From assembly GCF_009389715.1 (NCBI RefSeq), contig NC_052407.1, positions 2,647,001 to 2,711,000 of the forward strand: a stretch of DNA of 64,000 bases. Reading direction: 5' to 3'. A model generated the notes under the pieces. It had not been told where the DNA came from and did not search any database. It saw nothing but the letters and a program-made list of their open reading frames with translations. Of this stretch, positions 11,901 to 24,017 are shown piece after piece. This DNA is from Phoenix dactylifera (Eukaryota; Streptophyta; Magnoliopsida; Arecales; Arecaceae). Made by a program: the position numbers and the translations under genes. Position 1 is the first letter of the stretch, and every line of letters starts with the position of its first letter.

Positions 11901-14900
11901 GTATGAGTTTATGCTGGAGATATGGTGTCTACCATGGTCCAAGAAATTTAACAAATCACACCCCCTCCAAAAAGAAAAAAAATACTCGTATGCCTCCATA
12001 GGTAAATTTTAATATTGGTTAACTAAGATGATTTAGATATAATCTTCACCGTGTAACTCATGCCCAAAAATATGTAATTAATCAAGTGGGAGACGAAGAC
12101 CGATCATTTACCTCCATGTCTAAATTGGACATGAATGGTTTCATTAAAGTTTTGTAGAATCGTGGTTCTAGGTATCTCCCATTTGATTTTCTCTTCCTCC
12201 TCTCTCTCATCTCTCTCTCTCTCATATCACAAACAGAGATAGCCCTTAGTTAAGTTAAAGGAATCCCCTTTGTAATGCTTATTTGGTCTTCCCATGTGCA
12301 AAAGCTGAACAATTAGGTCATCATTAGCTTTATCTCAGTTTTAAGTGGAACCTATTGGTAATGATATTTGGTGGGAGACTTAAACAGACTCTGACAAGTA
12401 GATCTTTTGAAAAAAATTGACTGCTTTTTAAACATAAATTGATATCAGTGTTTTCATGGAGTAACAGTCGCTATAGATAATGGAAGAGACATTATGACTG
12501 CAGTTTCATATGCCATATCTACCAAGTGATGTAGCAAGCTCATGTATACATTTGTTTCAAGCTTGTATTTTCATCTTTTTGTTGCCCATACTTGTGCTGC
12601 TGTTCTCATCTTTATGAAAACATTGAGCTTGAAACTTGGCATTAAGAAGTTTCTTTATTGTTTCTTCATCCTTGCCTTTCAGTAACGTTCTTAGTGGTTA
12701 ATCAGTAAAGCATTTCGGCTCCCCTCCTATAGTCTTCTGAACTCTTTATTTGCCCACCCAGTTCTTTTTTATCGTTAGCCTCTTTTTATGAACTTAAGGT
12801 TTTTCTGCAAGCAGCATCTGCCCTGCTTTTGGCCCTCATAATGATGTTGGTCCTTGTTGATATGGTGTTCCTTTTTTAAATTACAGTTGAGGTAAAACCT
12901 TCTTTTTATTGATAACTTTGGTGAGAGTGATACTTTGAGTTTCATGTGCACATGCAAATTGATGGTTTTTTAAGGATTGCACACTCTTGCGCCAAGCTAG
13001 CATATTGAGACTTTAGATATTTGTATGTGACCTGGCAGAGTGGTGATAAGATGTCATATTTCCCAGGTCTCGAGATCCTATCAAGTAGGTAATGATTTCA
13101 TGCATGTTTGCTCTTGTTTTGAGTAATAGTAAAGAAATATGATAACATCAAAGAAGAGTCCAAGAATATGACTGGGTTCATGCTTATTGTGAAGATGTCA
13201 TATTGAGACTTTAGATATTTGTATGTGACCTGGCAGAGTGGTGATAAGATGTCATAATTCCCAGGTCTCGAGATCCTATCAAGTAGGTAATGATTTCATG
13301 CATGTTTGCTCTTGTATTGAGTAATAGTAAAGAAATATGATAACATCAAAGAAGAGTGCAAGAATATGACTGGGTTCATGCTTATTGTGAAGATGTGAAG
13401 CAGAGGACGAACCCTTGTCAAATGAGGTGCTAACTCTATTGCTTTTTTGCCGAAGGAGGGATGATCTTGGGAACCTTGTGGTATGCTGCGGTGGAGGTAT
13501 GGCCAAGCTGCTTATGAAAATCCAATAAATTGAAAGACTCTTTGTCAAATTCTAATGAAGTGGATGAGGTACCATCTGCACAGAATTTGCAAAGAATAGT
13601 TTGTACAACCTTTCCCTCTTCTTCTCTGATAAGGTTGGCACTAGTTGGTACTCGGTAGCATTGAAGGCAAAGTTGCCCACGTTAAGGCCTTCTTCAAGAT
13701 ACCATAAGGGCCTGCTTGGACAACCGAGATCCTTCTCATGCCATTAGAGCTTCCAGCAGGGATTTTAGTCATTTAGAGATGTCAGAAGAAAGGTCATTTT
13801 GATTGGCAAATGGACACAACAGATCCTGTTTTTGAAGGATAGCTAAATAACTTTGAGAAAAGTGCTAATTATCCCTACAAATCAGGTTAGATGAGAACCA
13901 GATTGGCCGTTTAACTCTATCTATCTCCTCTATCCTTTTTTTTTTTATAAATAGAATTTCTCTCTGATCAACCCTTATCATCCTGAAAATGTTTTCCAAC
14001 ATCTAGACAGGCCCTTGTTCAGCTTCGACATCCTACTGCATGATCCTTCATAGTTCTGTCATTCATGAATGAATGGATAAGTAAAGTTTTGTGTCTCCAT
14101 CTCACTAAATTTAATCCTTTAATGTTTGCTTATAAACAAACATACTGCTCCCCTTAACCAAAAAAAGGAGGAAAAACCTTGCAGGATTTGCATGGAGATA
14201 CGTCTTCTTGTCATTTCAAATTTGCAGGTGGAGCTTACTTTTTTTGGCCTTGCATTTGTTATCAAATCTCTCCACTTTTTGTCATTTTCTTGTGGTGCTG
14301 TCTTGATGCAAGAACTATTTTGTCATTTCTTCACCATTTTTGTGTGAGCTTTTTCTTCACCATCGAAATGTCAATTAAAACGTTAATTTAATGGAACTAA
14401 GTTTTTTAAAGATATTTACTAGACATTATTATTATTCAATGTAGTTAACCAAATGATCTAGATATTCCTGGAGAGGATAACAGAGATAAGAGAGATTCAT
14501 GTAAGAAAACACAGTCATCTGTCGGTGATCAACTGACATATAACAGGAGCTAAGCTATGATGAAGAGGGGAAATGATTAGGCACTCCAAAATGGGGCGTA
14601 TCTTCAAAGACTGAAATGGGGCATATAAACTAGTTCATGACCCAAAAGCTCTCGTCAGAATTTAGGCACTCCAGTGAATTATTAAAATATCTTAATCATA
14701 CTCAATCTTCTAAACAAATCTAAGTGGGGAAGTAAAAGTTCTCTATGTGCTTTTAGGCTGTCTTTTGTTGTAGAGAGCGAGGAAAGAAAATTATTTAGAG
14801 GGAATCTTCTTTTCCATTGTTTGGCAATGAAAACAAAATTCATGGATGGAAAGTAAGTCAAAAATAGAGGGCCGAAAATAGAGCGCCCTGTCTTTCATGG

Positions 14901-17900
14901 ATGGAAAGTAAGTTGAAAATAGAGGCCCGAAAATTTCTCTTGGGGGATTTAATTTTTTTTCTTTTTTAAAAGGTAACAATTATGAGAGAAATTAATAAAA
15001 AGGCATGTGGACCAGAATAACTCAACCCTATCTAAACTACTCTTTTATAACTTCCTCTGCAATTTTCTTAGTTTAATGAAGGACAAGAAAATTTTCAATT
15101 TCTTTCTTTTTGTTTTCTTTTCTTGCATGAGTTTATTTTTCATTTCTTTTGTTATATTGACAACCAAAGGGAGCCTAAGGGTGAATCTGATGATCATTTG
15201 CTTCTCTGTTCTTCCTTCTCAAGGAAGAAAATTTGACAAAGATTCCCAGTGCATATGTTTGTGTGTGTATATATATGTATGTAGCATTAATGTGCATATA
15301 TATGTATATATACATATGTATGCATGTATATACATATGTATGGATGTGTGTGTGTATATATATGTATGTATGTCTATATATCTGTATATATATGTACATA
15401 TCTACGTGTGTATATATATGTATCTATATATATCTATGTATATATATATATACATGTATATCTATGTATATATATATCTATATCTGTATATCTATGTATA
15501 TATCTATATATATCTACGTATATCTATGTATATATCTATATATATCTACGTATATCTATGTATATGTATATATATGTATATATCTATATCTCTGTGTGTG
15601 TGTGTGTGTTGTGTGTGTCTATCTCGAAAGGAGCCCCGTTCATCTTTATATGTGTGTGTGTGTTTGCGCGCATGTGTATGTATGCGAGCATTCAGCTAGT
15701 GACATCTCTCTTGAGCCTCATTCTCTAGAAGTAAGGACACAGGAAATTTGGTTGAGTAGGAGAATTTTCAAAATATGGTTTCTAATGTTGAAGACTTTTG
15801 GGAAGCAGCTTTTTCACTCAATATGTCTATGATTTGGAGCTAGATAATGTTTCATCAAGAAATTGAACATATTTGACTATTTTCTTTGTTTGGTAACTAA
15901 AGTTATCTTCTTGTCTCTGCAGCAATAATGTTCATGTATCATTACAATTCTGAATAAGGGCTACCAATTCTTTTAAAAAAACAGATAATTGCAAGGCTGA
16001 AAGATGTACTCAGTTGCATTAATAGTTAATAAGGATGCATTATAAATATGGATGCAGTCTATAAAAATATAAATTTTGAATGAAGATAACGCTTAAACTG
16101 TCAGTGACAATGTAGAGAACAGAGGCAAGAACCGGAATCATGTATTTTCAATTTTTTGCAGACTTTTACAAAATATTCTGTTGCAGTGTCGCATACACAA
16201 TTTGGGGTGAATTATCAGGTTTAGAAATCAAATCTCTTTAGCATACCCTCTTTTTTGCCTCCTTTTATAAGATGGCACTTGACTAAAACGATTTTAAGTG
16301 CCATCTGAAGACGCTGTCAGAAACTTAGAGATAGCCAAATTTGGATTCTCATGGAGCACTGTATAGGGAGCCATCAGATTACTTCTAAAACTCAATTCTG
16401 ACATCTTGAAAACTATTTTCAGAAAAAAAAGAAGGGGGTGGGGGTGGGGAAGAAAAACAGAGAGAGAAAGATCCTGATACTCGATAAAATAGCGGATTTG
16501 ATAAAAATAACCTGAACATCAAAAACATAACTAAACCTCCTAAACATAGATCCACATGTATCAGCAAGCACTCTCAAATGACTGTTAAGTCTACACATGG
16601 AGCTCTAAACTCATGTGGTGGGGTTGGGGTTTAGGGGAGTGCATTTTGCTCCTCATAGCTTGACCAATTTAGGGATCAGATGATCTGAGATGCTAATACA
16701 AGTGCATTGACTTATGGAAACACTTAATTGTTTTGTCATAATAATTTTTCATATACAAATAGTGCTAATGAGGAAAGTGTTGATTGAATTGAGGACAGAT
16801 TTATGTTATGACATGCAATTGTTAAGAGTGAATTTAACATGCAAAATTTAGTGATCATCATGGAATCTAACGTGGAAACTGCTACATAATCCTATATTGG
16901 AGGGGCTGGTGAAGTCCAATCGGAAGAACTGACGATATCAAGTACTTAAATACACATCTTTGGGGTTCTGAATAAAATGATTATGCATTGAGATTAAACT
17001 AGTGCTCAAAAAGTTATTTGTGGCTTTGTGGAGGGGGGGGGGGGATTCTGATACCAAGGTAGATTTTTTTGGCAATGCTGAGGAAGTGACAGCATCCGGC
17101 AAATGTGTGAGTGGTGTGAAGTCCACATTTCAACTTTCACCATGTCATTTAGACATCAAGTTATGCTCATCAGGACTTGGGTTCAAGCTTAACCCTATAC
17201 AGACTTGCTGCTCTGTGGTTTAGTTGATTGATTTATTGATGACATCAGATCTTGGAGAATGCCAGGCTATGCTAAACAGGAAAGCTGTAGGTAAATATTA
17301 GATAAATTAACTTAAGTTGCATATGTAACATGCAACTTCATTGTGATATTTTTGTGTAGATATGGCTTCAGAAAAGGAAAAAAATGGATTAGGTTTTTTA
17401 AATGGTTTTGTTTGTTATGTTGCTTGTAGCAATAAGTGTATGAGCATACACCTAACTAGGATTGCTTTAACAATTTTTGTTGCTCTACTTCTACCTATGA
17501 ATGCTTTTAACATGAAGGAGCTTTCCTAAATTCCGAAGGTTCACAGAATTGCTGAACAGATTTTGTTAATCTGACCTCTTTCCATGAAACGCTTGATGGG
17601 ATAATGAACGAGATTTATGATATAAGTAATATCCTTCATGAATCAATGTACACCATACTGATGCATTTTGTTTTTGTTATAACGTTGTCTATACCATTAT
17701 TTTTGGTTTTATTTTTCAAAGTATCTTCTGGGAGAAACTGATGAATTCTTATAACCAATTATGGATGCCTTCATATGCCCCCCCACCGACACACCCCCTC
17801 CCCTGCGGAAAAAAAAAACAAAAAAAGGGGTAAAAAAAGGTTAGCCATCCTTTAATAGTATGGTTACTACTTAATACTCGCCATCATATTTATGCCTCTT

Positions 17901-20900
17901 ATCCTTTTAAGGACCTTTCTTTATGTTCTGGTTGAAATCATTTTTATTTATTTATTTATTTGCCTAATGATTTATGCAGATGTGCTCGTGTGCAGGCCTA
18001 CCTGTATGCATTTGTCTTTGTCAACCTCAGTATGCTGTTTTCAGGTTTTTGCTTCTGCTTGAAGCTGATCTTTTTTTTATTGTTCTTGATTCTTGTGAAG
18101 GTAATGATATCAGCGAAGGAGGAGCCAGATGCACCCATTTCTCCTGCTATGGATGGTCTGCTAAGAGTCCATAAATGTATAATTGATTATACAGATGGCA
18201 GATCTGCTCAAGCTCTACCAGGTACTGGCAACATGGTACCAACACGGCTACTGGTAGCAGCTTCACAAGCTGGAAGCCTTATTGGAAAACAGGGAGCAAC
18301 TATAAAATCCATACAAGAGGCGACTAAATCTGTTATCCGTATTCTTGGTATGAGTGCTCTAAACTTTATGTTTTTTGTGTATTGCATCACTGATTTTGGT
18401 GTTCATTTGTATGATAAATTAAATTTTGTTTTTACATTCCATGCCATTCTGTTTCCATGACATCTTGCATTTTGTTGTAACTAAATTTGCCATCTTGTCT
18501 TGATTGTCGATGTGGCTTATATACTCTTGCATGAAATTGTTCATAAATGATATGATGCAACTACATTTGGCTTGCAAAACAAAAAACAATCACTGAATTG
18601 ATTGATAATCTATTTCCTTCATAAGTTTTGTTCTTTGTATGCTGGGTATGGTTTTAAGAAGAAAATAAGAGGGAGGGGGGCATGGGTGATTAACCTAGTG
18701 AATTTTTCAGATTTTGAGCACAATATCTAAAAATGGATTCAACTTCCACAAACTTGCCTTAACATGTCTAGAGGATATCACAAGAAATTTTGACTCAACA
18801 TTTTTTTGGTGGTTGAGGGTGAGCTCTGGCGCAACAATAAGGCTGCTTATTATGGATTCCAAACATAGAAATAGTCTCTCTGCATGTGGGGTAAGGCTGC
18901 ATACACCTTACCCTCCCCAGACCCTATAGTGGCAGGAGTCAGGAGTCTCGTGCATTGGGCCACATTTTTTTTATTTTTCTGGTAGTTAAAGCCTTCTTGT
19001 GCCATTGTGAATGTTCTGAATGCACTGCAAAATTAAAATTTACTTGATATTTGTTCTCTCACCCTTTTATTTCTTTGACATTTAAAATAATCCTCATTTG
19101 GCATTCTGCCTTTTGCTCAATTCTTATTACCTCATTATATTGGTCTAATCCAATTGTTGGTTCTTATGCTAAATTGTGAAAAGACCAACATCTTTAGGAT
19201 TGCTCTTAGGCTGCTTTGTGAAAGCAGGGGGATCTGCAATTGCGATAACCATTTCATCCGCCTATATTATTCTGGGAAGCATGATGACTAAGTTCTTTTC
19301 TCATTCAGATTTTCCTGTGTTCTTCCTGTATTACGTATCCTGAAGTTCTTGACGTGTTTTCTGTGTACTTGTTGAGCTCTAAAGCCTTTGAAAGCAGAAG
19401 TTGCCGGCCTCAGGAGTCAGGACATACCTCTTTGTAGATATTGTTTTTCGTTCCATGCTGACACTTGTTAAATTTGTATTTGGAGAAAGATGCTCCTATC
19501 CTTGTGCTCGAAGAAAGATATATCTTCTCAAGCATGGAACAACAGCTATTCTCAAGGACTAATAAATAACATTGCAACCTATTAAAGTCATGATGTATGA
19601 AAAGACACCCAATCAGCTCTCCGATTAATGACACATAAGAAGCATTTTCTGACGATATTGTCTCATTTCTGCCAGCATTTTAGTAACCAGTATATTCTCA
19701 TCTACCTTGTCATATTATAAACCCTATCCTGGTCATCTTCATGTAGGATTTGCCCAACTTTGGTTTGTTGCTGCATAAGTGACCTCCGAGTCACGAAGAT
19801 ACAAGGAACGCAAGCACTTGTCTTTCCATAGGGGAAAAATACACAAAACACAAGCCTGAATTCTCTTCAGTTTATGGTATTTCTAATGTAGAATTGGGAG
19901 GTTTTACTGTGATGATGTTGATTCTTTTTTTTTTAACTTACAGCCAAAAGGAAAGTAGTCTTAGTATTGCTGATTCTTGATTGTAAATTTGACTATATTC
20001 TTTTCAGTAATCATGATATTTGGGACAGATATTCTTGATGTGGTATTCAGCCCTCACATTCTTGGAATTTCTGCAGAAAATGTACCTCCTGTTGCTTTGC
20101 AAGATGACAGAGTTGTGGAGATACAAGGAGAGCACATGGGAGTTCATAAAGCTGTCGAACTTATTGCAACTCATTTACGGAAGTTTTTAGTTGATCGAAG
20201 TGTCCTCCCCTTATTTGAAATGCAAGTAAGCTTTTATTTTGGAGCATGGTATGGGAAGAAATGGATTAGGCAGACTATAGTTTGTCTCGGTGAAGAATTT
20301 TTCCTGCATGTATGCTAACCTATCAAAGTTTGTTTCATTAACTCTTCGCAGATGTCAATGCCAAATATGCATATGGAACAGAACAAACCACCTCCTCAAC
20401 CCTGGGTCCACCCTCAAAGCCTTCCTCAAAATCCTGGTGGTCCAGGTTATGGGAGCAATCCTCAGTTCATGCCTCCACACCTGCCTGACAATTTTTATCC
20501 TCCACCAGGCCTTCCTCCCTTTGAAAGACAACCTCATCATGGTATTTCTGCGTATGGACAAGATGGACCACTCCTCCGTTCAACTCCAAATCAACAGCCG
20601 ACAATCTCCCAGGTAGGTTCTGTAAGTAGTTTCTGGTGATATTTAAGACGATGCCAACTAACTCTCCTCCAAGATGGATTTGCTAAACAAACTTTGTTGC
20701 TCTCGGTCTCTTGACAGGTCACAGATTCAATGCACATCCCACTTTCCTATGCTGATGCTGTAATTGGGACAGGTGGTGCAAGTATCAGCTATATCCGTCG
20801 TGCCAGTGGGGCAAGCGTAACAATACAGGAATCATGGGAATTCCCTGGACAGATGACCGTGGAGATTATTGGGAGTACTACACAAGTTCAAACTGCTCGG

Positions 20901-21885
20901 CAATTGATCCAGGTATAGTTCTTCCTCTTACAATCTCATGCATACGAGCTTCATTTTACAGAGTTTCAGATATATTTAAACAAATTTGCTCTTAACCATT
21001 GTACCACTGATAAGCAGATTATTGTGTTCATCTTTTTTTTGTTCATTGTTTTCTATATATATTGGCAAAAGTAAATATGATTTAGAGTTGATATATGCAT
21101 AAGGAGACCGATGCCTCATTTTGATGTGTATGCCACGTACATGGATATATCATGCACAAATGTGCAACATGGAGAAAGATGTATTTTTATGTGGCTCAGA
21201 CTACTGCATATTCCATCCGGTGGAACAACTTAACAAGGATGGGGAAAACATGTATAATGGTAGCAGCAGAATATGTTAAACAAGATGGGAGAAACAAAAA
21301 GTTGATTTGGCACAAAATGCCTCATTTGGTCATCAAGGGCAACTAACAGTAGAATTCGGTAACTTTGCTGGAGTCATGAAATTTTGCTAGGAGATACTTT
21401 CATCATCTGTTTAATCTGTATCTACAAATCATAGCTGTCTTTAGTCTGTCAAGCAATCTGAAACCCAGGAAATACCACCCTCTAGTGTAGTAAACCATGC
21501 TAAATGTTGTTTATTTCGTCATGGGCATTGGCTTTTTTCTGCTGGGGTAGTCACTACAATTTTCAAGCAGTGAAGAATCAAGCGTGTCTTGTATGGATGA
21601 CTCACCTTAACAATCCATGTCCTGGCTCCACCAATTTGGTCATTTTTCTGTGCGCACCTTCATTGCTGACAGGCATCATTGTTGTTGCTGTTGCAGAATT
21701 TCATGGCCGAAGCTGCTGCTCCGGCTTCAGCTCCGGCACAAAGCGCAGCGGCTCCTGTCAATCAGGGATACAGTTCTTACCCATCACATGGGCCCATGTA
21801 TGGGTCTCCTCCAGTCCACAGTGCGCCTGCCTCCTACAATGCTGGAGGATACGACTCAACCTATGGAGCAAACTACAGATACTAG
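8944..21885 (+). CDS. FLK: FLK-like RNA-binding protein with three KH domains
   Basis: Six coding exons: 8944-9222, 18101-18347, 20077-20225, 20352-20612, 20718-20912 and 21697-21885 (TAG), all with GT-AG junctions and matching phases, giving 439 residues. The start is the first ATG after the acceptor at 8932. KH1 follows [17 protein letters not shown], with its GxxG loop at about residues 63-66 (GRKG). KH2 has GKQG at 155-158 and KH3 has GTGG at 329-332. A Pro/Gln/Gly-rich linker (226-312) separates KH2 and KH3, and an Ala/Tyr/Gly-rich tail ends in NYRY. This layout, the [10 protein letters not shown] segment and the SYADAVIGT start of KH3 match the FLK/PEPPER group, and the linker and tail fit FLK best. 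In Arabidopsis FLK acts in the nucleus in the autonomous flowering pathway, repressing FLC. Function here is inferred from homology. Exon 2 splits KH1 across an 8.9 kb intron. Confidence 0.9.
13001..13396 (+). repeat. Tandem duplication of 198 bp in FLK intron 2
   Basis: Copies at 13001-13198 and 13199-13396 both start catattgagactttagatat and are almost identical, differing at a handful of positions. This indicates a recent duplication. Confidence 0.9.
13708..14014. mobile_element. Possible 307-bp MITE, Harbinger/Tourist style
   Basis: The left end GGGCCTGCTTGGACAACC faces a right end whose complement begins GGGCCTGTCTAGATGTTGG, an imperfect inverted repeat. The flanks (TAA and TTG) do not match, so the target duplication is not supported. 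Confidence 0.4.
15244..15690 (+). repeat. TA/TG/TATG compound microsatellite
   Basis: About 450 bp of tatg, tata, tgtg and tatc units in FLK intron 2. All reading frames across it encode Tyr/Ile/Val/Cys strings and should be ignored. It is probably highly length-polymorphic. Confidence 0.95.
18819..18975 (+). mobile_element. Au-like SINE in FLK intron 3
   Basis: The segment runs from gagctctggcgcaac (tRNA-derived head, A-box side) to the characteristic ggggtaaggctgcatacacc, accctccccagaccctatag and ctcgtgcattgggcc blocks, ending in a T-rich tail. This order of blocks is that of plant Au SINEs. The B-box part appears shortened, so this copy is degenerate. Confidence 0.7.
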
Positions 21886-22180
21886 GCAGTCGAGAAGCTT
21901 GTTGAGATGATGACATGTCTATTTGAGATCCATTGTCATGGATTATTTGGACTTGTGGATTTGTGATGAGGTGGATACCAGCTACATTTAGACATCTCTT
22001 GCCTGGTCTCGTGTCAGGTCAACACTGGATGTTTAGCATGCCTTGCCCCCCTTCCATTTTGTCCCCTTCTCCTTGTACCTGTGCTTTTTACAAATTCCTC
22101 CCTCAATTTCTCGCTTTTTGATTGTTGTGCGCATTCTTTACATCCCGTGATGGTCTTGATATTTCTTGCTGAAGTTTAAT
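21886..22180 (+). other. FLK: 3' UTR of the FLK-like gene
   Basis: T-rich non-coding sequence after the TAG. No canonical AATAAA was seen. The cleavage site is not determined and the end given is approximate. Confidence 0.4.
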
Positions 22181-23408
22181 TGCCTTTTTTATTATTGCCT
22201 GCAACGACAGTACCTGCATGCAGGGCATGTACCGTCCTGGTGAGTAGAGAAGATATGCCTATTCTATTTGGCTATGTAGCTGCCGTTGAAGAGCGAGCTG
22301 CTCTGGGTGTTGTTGGGCTTTTCCTCTACCAGCTGCTCGGCAACGAGGTAGATGGGAAGGCAAGCCCGAGGTCATGCGAGGGTCAATTTGGTCCGATGGG
22401 ATCGGTCCGGGATTCTCGACTTCTCTCCGCCTCTCCGCCCTCTTCAAACCCTGATCCTTGGTCTGTACCGTGTCGCTGGTCACCGGTCCAAGCAAGGCAA
22501 AGGTAAGCAGGCGACCTCACCCGCATTTCTCCTCTCTCCTCGTATTCAAATCCTGCCCGTCGATGCTGAGGGGCAAGGGGACGAGGCCCCTTCCAACGAG
22601 CACAACTGCCACGGCGCGCCTTTTTCCCGGCCCCGTTCAGGCCGCCCTGTACCGGAAATCTGCCGTCGCTGCTGTTAGGGAACCCAGAAACGGTTCTTAT
22701 TGGGACGACCAGAACTCGGATGTTGGATGCTGGATATTGATGAGGGAGATGGGGATATCAAGCTTAACCCTTGGCTTCGTGTCATGGAATTTCTTGGTGC
22801 GTTCATTGTTCTGTCTTATTTCTCTCATATTGATGATTCCAATGTTTTTTTGATGTAATGCTGTCATGATATACGGAACGAGGGCCTTAGCCCGGTTGGG
22901 TTTCGTAAAAAAACTTTCTGGCCTAATGTGGGCTCGAAGGGCGGAAAAGGTTTCGGACCAGACTCGGGTAAGGGAGTAGGCCGGCCCGGTTCAAACTCTA
23001 ACTTGTGCTTTTAACCCCCAGAATCTTTGCTGCCTATGTGGGATCGATCTTGCAGAGAGTTATTATTATACGAAGGCGCAAAACAATGCTAAGCAATGTA
23101 CGAATAAACTTGAGTATCCAACCTTTTTTGTATTAAAATATTGCATGCATGGTGCCACCTAGAGATTTCATTAACAAGGTCCATAACAATGAACCATGAC
23201 CTTGCTTGCCACGGAACTCGCATCGGAGTCATCTAGCTTTTCAAGCTCATGGTATGGACAACTCAATTTAGCCCATTGTAACGCAAGAATGAAGCACTCG
23301 CTTTTAGCAACGTACTAGGTCATGAAGACCATCGGCTACGCGAGCTTTGGGAACTTAACTTTCCAACTTTCCAGCGTGAGTTCTGATTGACGCGACCTGT
23401 CGATTACC
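22181..23408. other. Intergenic; GC-rich gene-like stretch without recognised product
   Basis: Between about 22200 and 22800 the DNA is GC-rich and contains a plausible splice donor (caaagGTAAGCAGG near 22502) and overlapping open frames in several phases. None shows a domain I recognise. It may be the 5' end of a decayed gene or an alternative transcript end of FLK. From 22870 to 23408 I see nothing. Confidence 0.3.
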
Positions 23409-24017
23409 TCATCGATTCACCAGGGATTTAATAACATGAGCTGGGGAGCGAGATTTTTCTAGTCGAGCAATCAAGAAGATCGAGCAATGCAGGTCATCCA
23501 AGGAACACGCGCTCCAAATATGACAGCAGCTTGTCGTCAAGTTGATATGGTCCCCCTTGCCGCCCCAGTTTCCCAGGTTAGCGATCGACATCGCCTGTCG
23601 TCCATCAGTGTCCAAAACCGCAGAACCCTGAGCAAGATGTTCGACGGCTGCTTGTAAGAATGAGGGTTTGAATCTGGGTTTCCATCGCCATTCTTGCTGG
23701 GAGAGGCGCCAGGAGTCTTGGAGGAGAGAGGAAGGGAAGGGGGGTTGATTCGATGGCCTTCCTGTTAGCGACCGCCATTCCCTGCAGAATTGGCTGAAGG
23801 CGAAGGAGTCGTTCACGAGGATTAGTTGCTTCAGGATCGAGAAGAGCACGGGTTCGGGGATCTGCAACCAGCAGTCAGGCCGTGGTTTCCCATCGTCGTG
23901 GCCGTCGTCTTCTTTGTTCCTGACCTGCCCTGTTCTTTTTATTTTTTTCCTTCGAGGTTTTGCACTCGCCTGGCTGCAGCCTCTTTGCCACTGAAGAGAG
24001 TGTAACCATGGAAAAGG
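23409..24017 (-). pseudogene. F-box-like gene fragment
   Basis: Open frame on the - strand with no in-frame ATG between the upstream stop and the similarity. The segment IPEPVLFSILKQLILVN followed by FCREWRSLTG resembles the start of plant F-box domains (xLPExLLxxILxxL...VCRxWRSL), preceded by an acidic stretch and RPD as in many F-box proteins with a DUF295/KIB tail. After WRSL the sequence keeps no clear C-terminal domain before the stop at 23409. F-box proteins are substrate adaptors of SCF ubiquitin ligases. The absent start and short length (about 150-200 residues, against 350-400 in the family) argue for a broken copy. An exon of a spliced gene is an alternative. Confidence 0.4.

Larger units (their letters stand above)
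9223..18100 (+). other. FLK intron 2, 8878 bp
   Basis: Donor GTAAGTGAC after the Ala codon GCG; acceptor cttgtgaag before GTAATGATATC, which restores the reading of KH1. The intron holds a 198-bp tandem duplication, a possible MITE, a large TA/TG microsatellite and assorted AT-rich sequence. I find no nested gene with recognisable domains. Confidence 0.85.

Noticed and set aside
15007..15832. Long overlapping frames of 130-230 codons
   Set aside because: They are produced by the TA/TG microsatellite and consist of Tyr/Ile/Val/Cys runs.
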